From assembly GCF_044748305.1 (NCBI RefSeq), contig NZ_JBIVFT010000007.1, positions 124,001 to 188,000 on the forward strand: DNA of 64,000 bases, given 5' to 3'. The stretch is from Arthrobacter_E sp044748305. GTDB lineage: Bacteria; Actinomycetota; Actinomycetes; Actinomycetales; Micrococcaceae. Below are positions 7,928 through 16,537 of the stretch, in pieces; the first letter of the stretch is position 1; the number at the start of each line of letters is the position of its first letter. Below the pieces are notes generated by a model, which searched no databases, was not told the origin of the DNA, and worked only from the letters and a program-made list of their open reading frames with translations. Both the position numbers and the translations under genes were made by a program.

Positions 7928-8874
7928 GGCCTGTTCTCCTTTCCGAAGGTGCGGCTGAGGTAGAAGACGATCGGGACCAGGGAGACCACGAGGAGGACGG
8001 TGGCCAGCGCTGAGCCGACGCCCAGCACCTGTCCTTCGCCCACGAGGTTCTGGATGACGAGCGCGGAGATGAGTTCCAAGCCGTTGGTGCCGCGGTTGAT
8101 GACGTAGACGACGTCGAAGGCGCGGAGGGATTCGATGATGGTGATGACCACGATCACGATGTTCACGGGTTTCATGGCCGGGAAGACCACGCGGAAGAAG
8201 GTCTGGAATGCGTTGGCTCCGTCAATGGCGGCGGCTTCGCGAAGACTCGGGTCGACTCCCTTCAGGCCCGCCAAATAGAGCAGCATGACGTAACCGGCAT
8301 GGCGCCAGGTGGCGGCGACGAGTGCGGCCCAGATGTTCACCGAGGAGTCGCCGAACCAGTCGACGGCCTCCGGTTTTCCGGCCGTCCCGAGCAGGAAGTT
8401 CAGCAGGCCGTTGTCCCGCTGGTAGAACAGCTGCCAGATGACTCCCACGAGGGCGAGCGAAAGCATGACCGGGGCGAAGAAGATGCTCTGGTAGATCTTG
8501 GTCCCGCGGATGTTCTGGTCGAGGAGAACCGCCAGGAGCAGGCCGATGGGGGTCGCGATGACCGCGAGGAAGAACAGCCAGAGCACGTTGTGCTGGATGG
8601 CGGGCCAGAACGGCGGATAGTCCTCGACGATGAAGCGGTAGTTGTCCAGCCCCGCCGGCTTCATGTCGGCGAAGTCGAGCCCGTTCCATTTGACGAAGCT
8701 CAGGCCGATCGAGAACAGCGTGGGAAGCCAGACGAAAACGAGCTGGATGAGTGTTGGGACGGCCACCATCGCGCTGAGGACGGCGATGTCGCGGCGGCTC
8801 AAGCGGCGGACCCGGCCCGATGCCTTCTTGGTGGTCCTGACACTCTTCCGGGATTCTGTGGGAGAGGTGGTCAT
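7924..8874 (-). CDS. Carbohydrate ABC transporter permease (MalF type)
   Basis: Second permease of the CUT1-type importer, 316 residues. A basic N-terminus is followed by six membrane segments, with an EAA loop reading REAAAIDGANAFQTFFRVVFP. It lies between the substrate-binding protein (70 nt upstream, with an intercistronic hairpin) and the MalG-type permease (4-nt overlap). Confidence 0.93.
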   Translation of the reverse strand: MTTSPTESRKSVRTTKKASGRVRRLSRRDIAVLSAMVAVPTLIQLVFVWLPTLFSIGLSFVKWNGLDFADMKPAGLDNYRFIVEDYPPFWPAIQHNVLWLFFLAVIATPIGLLLAVLLDQNIRGTKIYQSIFFAPVMLSLALVGVIWQLFYQRDNGLLNFLLGTAGKPEAVDWFGDSSVNIWAALVAATWRHAGYVMLLYLAGLKGVDPSLREAAAIDGANAFQTFFRVVFPAMKPVNIVIVVITIIESLRAFDVVYVINRGTNGLELISALVIQNLVGEGQVLGVGSALATVLLVVSLVPIVFYLSRTFGKENRP

Positions 8875-8890
8875 GGGGGTCTCCTTGCGA

Positions 8891-8931
8891 GGGTGGCCGG
8901 GCCGGACAGTGGCGGTCCGTCCCGGCCACCC
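8891..8931 (-). promoter_or_regulatory. Intercistronic stem-loop between binding-protein and permease genes
   Basis: GGGTGGCCGGG (8891-8901) pairs with CCCGGCCACCC (8921-8931), with a small internal GGAC/GTCC stem. Hairpins here in sugar ABC operons typically stabilise the upstream message or attenuate transcription, raising binding protein over permeases; that role is inferred. Confidence 0.6.
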
Positions 8932-8944
8932 GGGGGTGCGTGGG

Positions 8945-10255
8945 CTATTGGGCCGAGTAGAGGGCCTTGGCCTGAGCCTCGAGGTTCTTGACGTCCACGC
9001 TGCCGTCCTTGAGGAAGGCCTGGAGAGCCGGGATCATCACGTTGTTGGCCATGGCGGGAAGAGCGTCACGGTCGAAGAACTGCGTGATGGATTTGGCGTT
9101 GGCGATGACGTCGGCGCACTTCTTGTTGAGCGGGGTGAAGCCGCTCAGATCGGAGCCCTTCGCCGTCTGGATGTTGGACGGGTCTCCCTTGTAATAGGTG
9201 TCCTGTCCCTCGGGTGTGCCCATGTACTCCATGAAGTCCTTGGCCGCCTGGTTGTCTCCGCCCTTCTTGGAGAGCAGGAAGCCGTCGATGGGTGCCTCCA
9301 CGGCCTCCTGGCCTTCCATGGCGACTTCCGGGAAGGGGAAGAAGTCGATGTCCTTCAGCACTTCGGGGTCGGTGAACTGCTGGGTCACGAACGACCCGAG
9401 CAGATACATGCCGGTCTTCTTCGCGGACAGGGCCTTGGCGGCATCCTGCCAGGTCTGGCCCAGGGCGGCCGGGTCCTGGAAGGGCAGGAGGGCCTTCCAG
9501 GTGTCGAAGACGTCGCTGACCTTCTTCTGGTCCCAGGACTCCTTGTGGGCGCAGAGGTCCACATGGAACTGGTACCCGTTCAGACGCAGGTTCAGATAGT
9601 CGAAGGTGCCCATGGCGGGCCAGCCGTCCTTGTCGGCGAAGCCGATGGGGATGATGCCGTCGGCCTTCATCTTGGCGCAGAGCGTCTTGAGCTGGTCGAA
9701 GGTTTGGGGAACCGCGTAACCCTTGGCCTCCCAGACGCTCTTCCGGTAGAAGAATCCCCATGGGTAGTTGTAGTTGGGAACGAAGTACATCTTGCCGTCG
9801 GGCCCGGTGGACGCCTTCTTGAGGGCATCCGAGTAGTTGCCTCCGATCTTCCCCCAGACGTCGTCGATGGGTGCCAGCAGGCCTTTGCCCGCGTAGTACT
9901 GCATGCGGTAGCCGGCGAACCACGTGAAGGCATCGTCGGGGGAGCCCTGAAGGTAGGAGTTGATCTTGTTCTGGAAGTCGTTGTGGGGGACCGTGTTGAT
10001 GGTGACGGTCTTGCTGGACTTCTTCTGGAATGCGGCGATGGTGTCCGCGAGCGCCTTCTTCGGCACTTCGTCGGAGAGGCTGGATCCGAGAGAGAAGGTG
10101 GTGGCGGACGAGCCGCCGCCTGACGGTCCCGAGCCGCCGGTGCAGGCGGCCAGCAGTGGAACGCCCGCGATGCCCGCGGCACCGATTGCGAAGGATTTGA
10201 GGACGGTACGACGTGGGGCGATGACGCTGTCGACCGGCACATGAGGCTGTGGCAT
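8945..10255 (-). CDS. Sugar ABC transporter substrate-binding lipoprotein
   Basis: Extracellular solute-binding protein of family 1, 436 residues. The N-terminus has a twin-arginine motif (PRRTVLKSF, Arg15-Arg16), a hydrophobic core and a lipobox LLAAC with lipidation Cys38, so it is a Tat- or Sec-exported lipoprotein. Glycine/serine linker follows, then the periplasmic-binding fold. AGGAG lies 7 nt before the ATG. First gene of the leftward operon with two permeases and a DeoR regulator. The ligand is unknown; the neighbouring Gfo/Idh/MocA enzyme suggests an inositol-like, amino or modified sugar. Confidence 0.92.
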   Translation of the reverse strand: MPQPHVPVDSVIAPRRTVLKSFAIGAAGIAGVPLLAACTGGSGPSGGGSSATTFSLGSSLSDEVPKKALADTIAAFQKKSSKTVTINTVPHNDFQNKINSYLQGSPDDAFTWFAGYRMQYYAGKGLLAPIDDVWGKIGGNYSDALKKASTGPDGKMYFVPNYNYPWGFFYRKSVWEAKGYAVPQTFDQLKTLCAKMKADGIIPIGFADKDGWPAMGTFDYLNLRLNGYQFHVDLCAHKESWDQKKVSDVFDTWKALLPFQDPAALGQTWQDAAKALSAKKTGMYLLGSFVTQQFTDPEVLKDIDFFPFPEVAMEGQEAVEAPIDGFLLSKKGGDNQAAKDFMEYMGTPEGQDTYYKGDPSNIQTAKGSDLSGFTPLNKKCADVIANAKSITQFFDRDALPAMANNVMIPALQAFLKDGSVDVKNLEAQAKALYSAQ

Positions 10256-10285
10256 TTTTTTGCTCCTTCAATAACCCATTGCCCT

Positions 10286-10301
10286 TGTGATGTGCGCCAC
10301 A
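10286..10301. promoter_or_regulatory. Crp/GlxR-like site upstream of the binding-protein gene
   Basis: TGTGA-N6-CCACA matches the Crp/GlxR consensus TGTGA-N6-TCACA at 9 of 10 positions. It overlaps a possible minus-strand -10 hexamer (TAGTGT, complement of 10299-10304) for the importer operon, a placement more consistent with repression or with an overlapping start site than with classical activation. Confidence 0.5.
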
Positions 10302-10419
10302 CTAGCACCGAATAGAACAAAAGTGAACAAGAAATAACCTTGACAAACATAAAGATTCAGAAACGCGCGCCGGGCGGGATTGCCGGAATCGTTCTGGAGG
10401 GCTGGTGGCTTCGCTGAAT

Positions 10420-10431
10420 CTACACGTGTAG
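10420..10431. promoter_or_regulatory. Palindrome CTACACGTGTAG, candidate LacI-family operator
   Basis: A perfect 12-bp palindrome with a central CG step, as in LacI-family operators, lies in the divergent region between the ABC operon and the Gfo/Idh/MocA gene, whose next gene encodes a LacI-type regulator. The assignment rests only on symmetry and position. Confidence 0.45.
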
Positions 10432-10519
10432 CTTCTGGCGTGGCAATGAAAATCTGGATCGAAGAATGAATTTTCGAGATTCGTTGACTCGAGTAGAAGT
10501 AGCTGCGACACTCGTGGAC

Positions 10520-11764
10520 ATGACTCAGATCAGCCCGTTCTCCCTGGGAATCGTCGGCGCAGGCCAGTTCTCCGGTCAGTTCTCCAAATTGTTCAAAGCC
10601 CACCCCTACGTCTCGGACGTGTACGTCACGGATCTCCTCCCGGACCGCGCCGAGGCGCAGGCGGACCGCCAAGGGCTCAGCGGCACCTTCGGCAGCTTCG
10701 AGGAGATGCTCGCGAGCGACGTCGATGCCGTCGCGATCTTCACGCAGCGCTGGACGCACGGACCGCTGGTGGTCCAGGCTCTCCGTGCCGGCAAACACGT
10801 CTACTCGGCGGTTCCGATGGCGATCTCCGAGGACGAGATCGCCGCCATCATCGACGCCGTGCGGGACACCGGTCTGACGTACATGATGGGCGAGACCAGC
10901 TACTACAACCCCGCCACGATCTACGCCCGCGAACGCAAAGCCGAGGGCGCTTTCGGCCGCATCTTCTACGCCGAAGGCGACTACGTGCACGACATGGATC
11001 TCGGTTTCTACGCCGCCTACCAGTACAGCGGCGGCGAGGAGTGGCAGAAGACCGCCAGCTATCCGCCGATGCTGTACCCGACCCACTCCCTGGGCGGGGT
11101 ACTCGGCGGCATCGGCGGGCATGCGATCAGCGTGAGCTGCATCGGTGTCCGTGATGACCGCGGTGACGGAGTTTTCGATCGCGAGATCAGCATGTTCGAC
11201 AACGACGTCTCGAACGCCACGGCACTCTTCGAGCTCGACGGCGGCGGCAGCGTGCGTATCAACGAGTTCCGCCGGGTGGGTTATCCCTCCCATCTGCGGG
11301 AGAGCCGCTTCCGCTATTTCGGCACCGAGGGCAGCTTTGAGCAGCTCGTCGAGACGGCCGTCTGGCAGGACAAGGAAGGCTTCACCGACGTCAGCGATCA
11401 GATCAAGACCCTGCCCAGCATCCCGCTGGACGATCCGTCCCTTGCGGACGTCGACCCCGCACTCCGCGATGCCTTCGTCTCCGGACTGGCCCCGGTCCAC
11501 GATGCGAGCCGTCTGCCTGAGCCGCTCAGGGCATTGCCGAGCGGGCACGAAGGCAGCCATTCCTTCCTGGTGGACGACTTCGCCACAGCGGTCGCCACCG
11601 GAACCCTGCCACCCGTCAACGCCTGGGTCGCCGCTCGGTTCACACTGCCGGGGATCGTGGCGCACCGCTCGGCACTGCACGGTGGGGAACGGCTTCCCAT
11701 CGACGATTTCGGCGATGCTCCGGAGGCCCTGGGGACACCCGGAACCGGTGCCGCCCACAGCTAG
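10520..11764 (+). CDS. Gfo/Idh/MocA-family oxidoreductase
   Basis: NAD(P)-dependent sugar or cyclitol dehydrogenase, 414 residues. The N-terminal Rossmann fold begins LGIVGAGQFSG and the usual EKP-like region is replaced by SAVPMAISEDE, which lacks the usual catalytic Lys of that motif. The C-terminal half is the dimerisation/substrate domain. An upstream in-frame ATG at 10466 would add 18 residues not resembling the family, so 10520 is preferred; neither has a strong ribosome site. One nt separates it from the LacI gene. The missing EKP lysine makes classical dehydrogenase chemistry uncertain. Confidence 0.85.
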   Translation: MTQISPFSLGIVGAGQFSGQFSKLFKAHPYVSDVYVTDLLPDRAEAQADRQGLSGTFGSFEEMLASDVDAVAIFTQRWTHGPLVVQALRAGKHVYSAVPMAISEDEIAAIIDAVRDTGLTYMMGETSYYNPATIYARERKAEGAFGRIFYAEGDYVHDMDLGFYAAYQYSGGEEWQKTASYPPMLYPTHSLGGVLGGIGGHAISVSCIGVRDDRGDGVFDREISMFDNDVSNATALFELDGGGSVRINEFRRVGYPSHLRESRFRYFGTEGSFEQLVETAVWQDKEGFTDVSDQIKTLPSIPLDDPSLADVDPALRDAFVSGLAPVHDASRLPEPLRALPSGHEGSHSFLVDDFATAVATGTLPPVNAWVAARFTLPGIVAHRSALHGGERLPIDDFGDAPEALGTPGTGAAHS

Positions 11765-11765
11765 C

Positions 11766-12800
11766 ATGGTGGCTATGCCGGACCTCTCCGCTTCACCCCG
11801 ACCTGTTGTCACACGCAAGGACGTCGCCCGTTTGGCGGGCGTCAGCACCGCCGTCGTGAGTTACGTGGTCAACGGTGGGCCGAAGAACGTGGCGCCGGCC
11901 ACGGAAGAGAAGGTCCGGCAGGCCATCGCGGCGCTGGGCTACCGGCCCAACGCCGCGGCCCGGGCGCTCAAACTCGGGTCGACCGAGACACTCGGAATGA
12001 TCATCCCCGAGGTGACCAACCCGTTCTTCGCATCCCTTGCCAAGGCCGTTGAAGCGGAAGCCGCGCGACGCGGTTATGCCCTCCTGATCGCCAACTCCGG
12101 AGGATCGCTCACCCGGGAGCGGCAGCTGCTCGGCACCTTCGCCGCCCGGCGAGTGGACGGCGTCTTCCTCAGCAGTGTGCTCATGGAACCGGATCTGTCC
12201 GAGGCCCGGCGCTACGAAACCCCCGTGGTGCTGCTCAACCACAGCTCGGGTCCCACAGATCTCGACTCGATCGGTGTGGAGTTCGGAGAATCGACCCGCC
12301 AGGCCGTTCTGCACCTGGCCGGCCACGGACACCGGGAGATCGGCCTGGTCATGGGCTTGAATGTGGGAGGCGAGCTCGACGCGCGGGAGGCCGGCTGGCG
12401 GTCAGGCCTGGAGGCTGCAGGGCTTCCGGACGGTCCGGTGTTCCGCTGCCCCTTCGACCGGCAGGGAGGCTATGAGGCCGGGCTGCGTTTCCTCGCGGCC
12501 GCGCACCGGCCCACGGCGCTCTTCCTCAGCAACGATCTCCAGGCGGTCGGCTTCCTGCGTGCGATGCACGAAGCGGGAGTCCGTGTCCCGGAGGACGTGG
12601 CGCTTTTCTCCTTCGACGATTCAGAGGAATCCGGTTTCACCTGGCCGCCACTGAGCACCGTGGCCCAGCCGGTGCCGGCCATGGCGGAGGCCGCCGTCGC
12701 CGCCCTCGTCGAGCCTGAACAAAGCGGTGCCGTCCGGACCCTTCTCCTGCCCGGAACCCTGGTGTTGCGCCGCTCCTGCGGCTGCAGTCCGTTGCCGTAA
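11766..12800 (+). CDS. LacI-family transcriptional regulator
   Basis: A 344-residue repressor. The LacI HTH reads VTRKDVARLAGVSTAVVSYV, followed by the hinge helix region NAAARALKLG. The periplasmic-binding-like sensor domain starts ETLGMIIPEVTNPFF. The start may be ATG at 11766 (spaced TAGcATG after the upstream stop, suggesting coupling) or 11775. An unusual Cys-rich end SCGC is present. It probably controls the adjoining catabolic genes through the palindrome at 10420. Confidence 0.9.
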   Translation: MVAMPDLSASPRPVVTRKDVARLAGVSTAVVSYVVNGGPKNVAPATEEKVRQAIAALGYRPNAAARALKLGSTETLGMIIPEVTNPFFASLAKAVEAEAARRGYALLIANSGGSLTRERQLLGTFAARRVDGVFLSSVLMEPDLSEARRYETPVVLLNHSSGPTDLDSIGVEFGESTRQAVLHLAGHGHREIGLVMGLNVGGELDAREAGWRSGLEAAGLPDGPVFRCPFDRQGGYEAGLRFLAAAHRPTALFLSNDLQAVGFLRAMHEAGVRVPEDVALFSFDDSEESGFTWPPLSTVAQPVPAMAEAAVAALVEPEQSGAVRTLLLPGTLVLRRSCGCSPLP

Positions 12801-12864
12801 CGAACTACCGGCGGCGTGCCGGGCTGTGCGAATCTCGGAAGAGGGCCCACAGGACGGAGGACGG

Positions 12865-14043
12865 ATGAACCGCGGGTACAGCCATATCGTCATCGGTGCG
12901 GGAGCGATCGGCGCCGCCGCGGCGTACTGGCTCTCGGATGCTCCCGGGACGAACGTCCTGGTCCTGGAACAGGACGAGCTGGCGGGCACCCGAAACTCCT
13001 CGGGCGACGTCTCCCGGATCATCCGGCATGCCTATCACAGCACCGCCTACACCGCTCTGACCCGCGCCATGTTCCAGAGCTGGGACGAGGTGGAGCAGGA
13101 CGCCGGGATGCGGCTGTATCTGAAGACCGGAGGGCTCGATCTGGCGACTGCGGACGCCGGCAGTCTCGCCTCCTTGGATGCTTATCGTGCGGCGCTCGCC
13201 GCTCAGGGCATCCCCTTCGAAGACCTCGATGCCGAGGAGATCAGACATCGCTGGCCGCAATGGGTCATCGAGGACGACGTCACCGGGATGTTCCAGGAGG
13301 ACGGTGGTCTCATCGACATCCGCGCGAGCGTCTCGGCTCATCTGTCCCTCGCCAGGGCCCGGGGAGCGGAGCTGCGCCCGCACACCCGGGTGACCGGCAT
13401 CCAGGTGCATTCCGGCAGCGTCACGGTGCAAACTACCGCTGGTGAGTTCCACGGCGAACACCTCGTGGTGGCCGCAGGATCCTGGCTGGGCGAGTTGATG
13501 CCGGACCTCGGACTGAATTACCGGCTCACCCTGTCCCAGGAACAGGTCAGCTACTTCAGCACACCCCTGCTGAGAGACTTCACCCCGGAGAAGTTCCCCG
13601 TCTGGATCTTCCACGGGCAGCAGGACTACTACGGTTTCCCCGTCTATGGCGAGCCGGCGGTGAAGATCGCCCGCGACATGCGGGCGCGTTTCATCGAGAG
13701 CAGTGACCGGGTCTTCGAAGGGGATGACGAGGAGGCGGCGTTGCTGGAAGAGTTCCTCCAGCAGTGGCTGCCTGCCGCCGTCGGGCCCGTCCACGCCAAT
13801 AGGACCTGCGTCTATGACATGCCTCCGGACCGCGACTTCGTCCTGGACACCGTTCCGGGAGCGCCCCATGTGGCGGTGTTCAACGGCGCCGGACACGCTG
13901 GGAAGTTCGCCTCCCTCATGGGGAGGATCCTCGCAGACCTTCTCACCGCCGGGCGCACAGCTCATCCCATCGAGGCGTTCTCGCTCCGGCGTCCCGCCAT
14001 CACGGACCCGGACTTCGTCCCCACCTTTCATCTCACGCACTGA
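12865..14043 (+). CDS. Sarcosine oxidase / N-methyltryptophan oxidase-like FAD enzyme
   Basis: A 392-residue flavoprotein of the D-amino-acid-oxidase/MSOX group. These enzymes oxidise N-methyl or secondary amines to the free amine plus formaldehyde and H2O2. The dinucleotide motif HIVIGAGAIG (GAGAIG 11-16) is at the N-terminus. Cys315, in RTCVYDMPPDRDF, aligns with the cysteine that covalently holds FAD in monomeric sarcosine oxidase, and GHAGKF is the matching C-terminal motif. GGAGG lies 4 nt before the ATG. 17 nt upstream of the MetE-like gene. The substrate is not known. Confidence 0.88.
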   Translation: MNRGYSHIVIGAGAIGAAAAYWLSDAPGTNVLVLEQDELAGTRNSSGDVSRIIRHAYHSTAYTALTRAMFQSWDEVEQDAGMRLYLKTGGLDLATADAGSLASLDAYRAALAAQGIPFEDLDAEEIRHRWPQWVIEDDVTGMFQEDGGLIDIRASVSAHLSLARARGAELRPHTRVTGIQVHSGSVTVQTTAGEFHGEHLVVAAGSWLGELMPDLGLNYRLTLSQEQVSYFSTPLLRDFTPEKFPVWIFHGQQDYYGFPVYGEPAVKIARDMRARFIESSDRVFEGDDEEAALLEEFLQQWLPAAVGPVHANRTCVYDMPPDRDFVLDTVPGAPHVAVFNGAGHAGKFASLMGRILADLLTAGRTAHPIEAFSLRRPAITDPDFVPTFHLTH

Positions 14044-14060
14044 CCCGCAGGAGCGACCGC

Positions 14061-15119
14061 ATGACACAGCCGCAAGGCGCCCACCTGGTGGGCAGCATCA
14101 ACTTCGACGACGTCGAGACGACTTTCCGCACGTCGGCCGAGTACCTGGGGACGCATCTCAAACGGATCCCCGACGGCGAGGTGGGGGAGCGCTTCCACTG
14201 GATCGCCTTCCAGCCGGACCGGCTGGCCGCCGCGGCCGGCCTGGAACGGGTGGGCGATGAACCCATCCGTCTCCGCGAGCTCGACGTCCGGCCGGTGAAG
14301 CTCTCGCCGGGGGTCAGCGCGGAGGATCTGGTACTGCCGGCGCTCGGCTATGCCGATGCCGCTCTTGCCTCGTGGGAGGTGTTCTCCCGTCTGCAAGCCG
14401 CCGGGGTGATACCGGAGCGACTCCGTTTTCAGGTGTCATTGCCGACGCCGGTGGGAGTGGTGGGGAGCTTCGTCGCCGCCGAGGACCGGGCGTCCTTCGA
14501 ACCGGTGTACCAGGCGGCGCTGCTCGCCGAGCTGGACAGGATTCTGGACGGGATTCCGCACGAGTCGCTGGCGATCCAATGGGACGCTGCGCTGGAGTTC
14601 GCCATCATCGAGGCGGCAGGGTACCGCCAGCAGTCCCGGGCCTGGTTCGAGGATGTCTGGGCCTATCAGGTGGGCCGTCTCGCAGAGCTGATCGAGTGTG
14701 TGCCCGGCGAGGTGGAGGTGGGCATCCACCTCTGTTACGGAGACGCCGGGGAGAAGCATTTCGTGGAGCCGTCGGACACCGGAAACCTGGTCCGCTTCGC
14801 CAATGAGCTGTCCGCCGCCACCCTGGCCCTCCCCACCTCGAGGGCACTCGACTGGATCCACATCCCGGTGCCGATCGAGCGTGATGACGAGGCGTACTTC
14901 GCGCCCCTGGCAGGACTGCGCCTGCCCGATGAGACCGAGTTCTACCTCGGACTGATCCACCGGGAGGACGGTGTCGAAGGGGCCACGCGGCGGATCGCCA
15001 CCGCGCAGCGCTTCCTCGACAGCTTCGGGGTCGCCACCGAATGCGGTTTCGGGCGGGCACCGGAGGGGACCACCGTGCCGCTTTTCGAGACGCATCGCAC
15101 GGTGGCCGCAGCCTGGTGA
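14061..15119 (+). CDS. MetE-like (cobalamin-independent methionine synthase fold) protein
   Basis: A 352-residue protein resembling the C-terminal catalytic barrel of MetE, without the N-terminal half. The zinc-site pattern is visible: His223-Leu-Cys225 in IHLCYGD and Cys328 in ATECGFGR. Such stand-alone proteins usually are not methionine synthases, and some act in methyl transfer or demethylation; the activity here is unknown. Directly follows the sarcosine-oxidase-like gene, suggesting a shared role in handling a methylated compound. Confidence 0.75.
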   Translation: MTQPQGAHLVGSINFDDVETTFRTSAEYLGTHLKRIPDGEVGERFHWIAFQPDRLAAAAGLERVGDEPIRLRELDVRPVKLSPGVSAEDLVLPALGYADAALASWEVFSRLQAAGVIPERLRFQVSLPTPVGVVGSFVAAEDRASFEPVYQAALLAELDRILDGIPHESLAIQWDAALEFAIIEAAGYRQQSRAWFEDVWAYQVGRLAELIECVPGEVEVGIHLCYGDAGEKHFVEPSDTGNLVRFANELSAATLALPTSRALDWIHIPVPIERDDEAYFAPLAGLRLPDETEFYLGLIHREDGVEGATRRIATAQRFLDSFGVATECGFGRAPEGTTVPLFETHRTVAAAW

Positions 15120-15120
15120 T

Positions 15121-15156
15121 CGCCTGGTCCGGGTGGTTTCCCACCCGGACCAGGCG
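15121..15156. terminator. Bidirectional hairpin terminator
   Basis: Arms 15121-15136 and 15141-15156 are perfect 16-bp reverse complements around a TTTC loop, between the convergent MetE-like and FtsX-type genes. No T-tract on either strand. Confidence 0.8.
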
Positions 15157-15160
15157 TGCC

Positions 15161-15199
15161 GGGCCCGCTCAGAGGGCCCGCTCAGAGGACCCGCTCGGG
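15161..15199. repeat. Short tandem repeat spanning the 3' end of the ABC permease gene
   Basis: GGGCCCGCTCAGA occurs at 15161-15173 and 15174-15186, followed by a diverged third copy from 15187. The permease stop codon (complement of 15182-15184) lies in the second copy and the first carries the same triplet out of use. This looks like a local duplication at the gene end. Confidence 0.7.
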
Positions 15200-16537
15200 G
15201 CGGGCCAGGATGCCGGGCACGAGCCGGGCGGCCACGGCTGCGGAGAGCCTCACCACGAGGAAGCCGAGCACGAAGACACCTGCGGTCATGATGACGGCCT
15301 GTGGCTGGATGAAGAGCGAGAAGCCGAGCAGGGGGAAGATCATGGCCACGGCGCAGATCGCCGAACCTCCCGCCACCATCCACAGGGCCGACATCACGGC
15401 CCGGCGGCTCGCCTCGACCATGACCGAGCGGGGAACTCCCAGCCGGTCGAGGGAGACGTGCACGGCTGCGCGGTCCAGGGTGGTGGCAGCCTGGTTGATG
15501 CCCACCGAACAGGCCACCATGATGAAGGATGCCACCACCGTGACGATGACGCCTGTGGAGATGTCGCGCATGAGCCATCGGGACCCTTCGTCCATTTCGT
15601 GTCCTTCGGTCACGGCGGCCAGGGCCAGGCCCACGGCGGCGAAGACGCCCACGAAGCTCGTCATCGCAACGCCGCTCACCTGACGCCACGCTGCTTTCGG
15701 GTCCTCCAGGATCATCCGGGCGGCCAGGAGACGCGCCACGGTGGAGGCTTTCTTGAGCTGACGGCGGGCACAGAAGCGCACGAACCAGGGTCCGATGACG
15801 TTCAGAGCCAGGATCGCGCCCCCGAAGACCACCGCCATCGCGGTGACCATGGCGACGATGCCGCCGAACTGGCCCAGCACTCCGAGGCTCTGCATCAGAA
15901 CGGAGCCGAGCAACACCACCCCGACGGCCACCAGGGCCCGGAGCCAGTGCGCCTTTCCGGCTTGTTGCCGGGTCCGGACCCCGAGCGGAGTCACCACGAC
16001 GGAACGGAGGCCGACGACGGCGCTCGCGGCCGCCAGCAGGGCGACGGCGAGAAGGGCGACAGGCAGCCACTGCCACGGCAGCCACGCTTTGGCTCCGAGC
16101 GCTGCGCCGCGGAAGGGGATCAGACCGACGAAGGGCACTGTCGCGAAGTAGAGCAGCATGCCCAGGAAGGCGCCGGCCAGTGCCGTGAGTGTCGCTTCGA
16201 TGACGGTGAGGAAGGTGACGGTGCTGGTCGTCGCCCCGAGCAGGCGGAGGGAGGAGAGCCGGTCATCCTGGCGTCGGGCCGCGAGTTTGGCCACCGAGGC
16301 GCCGAGGGTGGCGAGCGGGACGAGAAGCAGGACCAGAGCGATGACGGCCAGTACCTGGTAGGTGATGGCGAGATCGTCGTTCCAGAGGAAGAAGGCCTGC
16401 GCGCCACCTGTCACGAGGAGCAGAAGCATGGTGACGAGGGCGAAGGAGGCCAACGGCAGCAACGTCGCGAAACGTTCGCCCTCGCGACGTCTGGAGAAGA
16501 GCGGAAGCAGGCGCAGGGCCGTGCGCAGACTGGTCAT
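15182..16537 (-). CDS. FtsX-like ABC transporter permease
   Basis: A 451-residue membrane protein with about nine hydrophobic segments and two FtsX-like halves, as in BceB/MacB-related exporters of actinobacteria. The start is the ATG that overlaps the ATPase stop codon by 4 nt; a longer open frame to 16627 only reads antisense into the ATPase end. It pairs with the upstream ATPase. Likely roles are antimicrobial-peptide or lipoprotein export; nothing in sequence picks one, and there is no adjacent two-component system. Confidence 0.87.
   Translation of the reverse strand: MTSLRTALRLLPLFSRRREGERFATLLPLASFALVTMLLLLVTGGAQAFFLWNDDLAITYQVLAVIALVLLLVPLATLGASVAKLAARRQDDRLSSLRLLGATTSTVTFLTVIEATLTALAGAFLGMLLYFATVPFVGLIPFRGAALGAKAWLPWQWLPVALLAVALLAAASAVVGLRSVVVTPLGVRTRQQAGKAHWLRALVAVGVVLLGSVLMQSLGVLGQFGGIVAMVTAMAVVFGGAILALNVIGPWFVRFCARRQLKKASTVARLLAARMILEDPKAAWRQVSGVAMTSFVGVFAAVGLALAAVTEGHEMDEGSRWLMRDISTGVIVTVVASFIMVACSVGINQAATTLDRAAVHVSLDRLGVPRSVMVEASRRAVMSALWMVAGGSAICAVAMIFPLLGFSLFIQPQAVIMTAGVFVLGFLVVRLSAAVAARLVPGILARPERVL

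Noticed and set aside
11145..11765. N-terminal extension of the LacI regulator frame
   Set aside because: It reads through the Gfo/Idh/MocA gene in another frame and is Ser/Arg/Pro-rich; the LacI HTH begins only after 11766.
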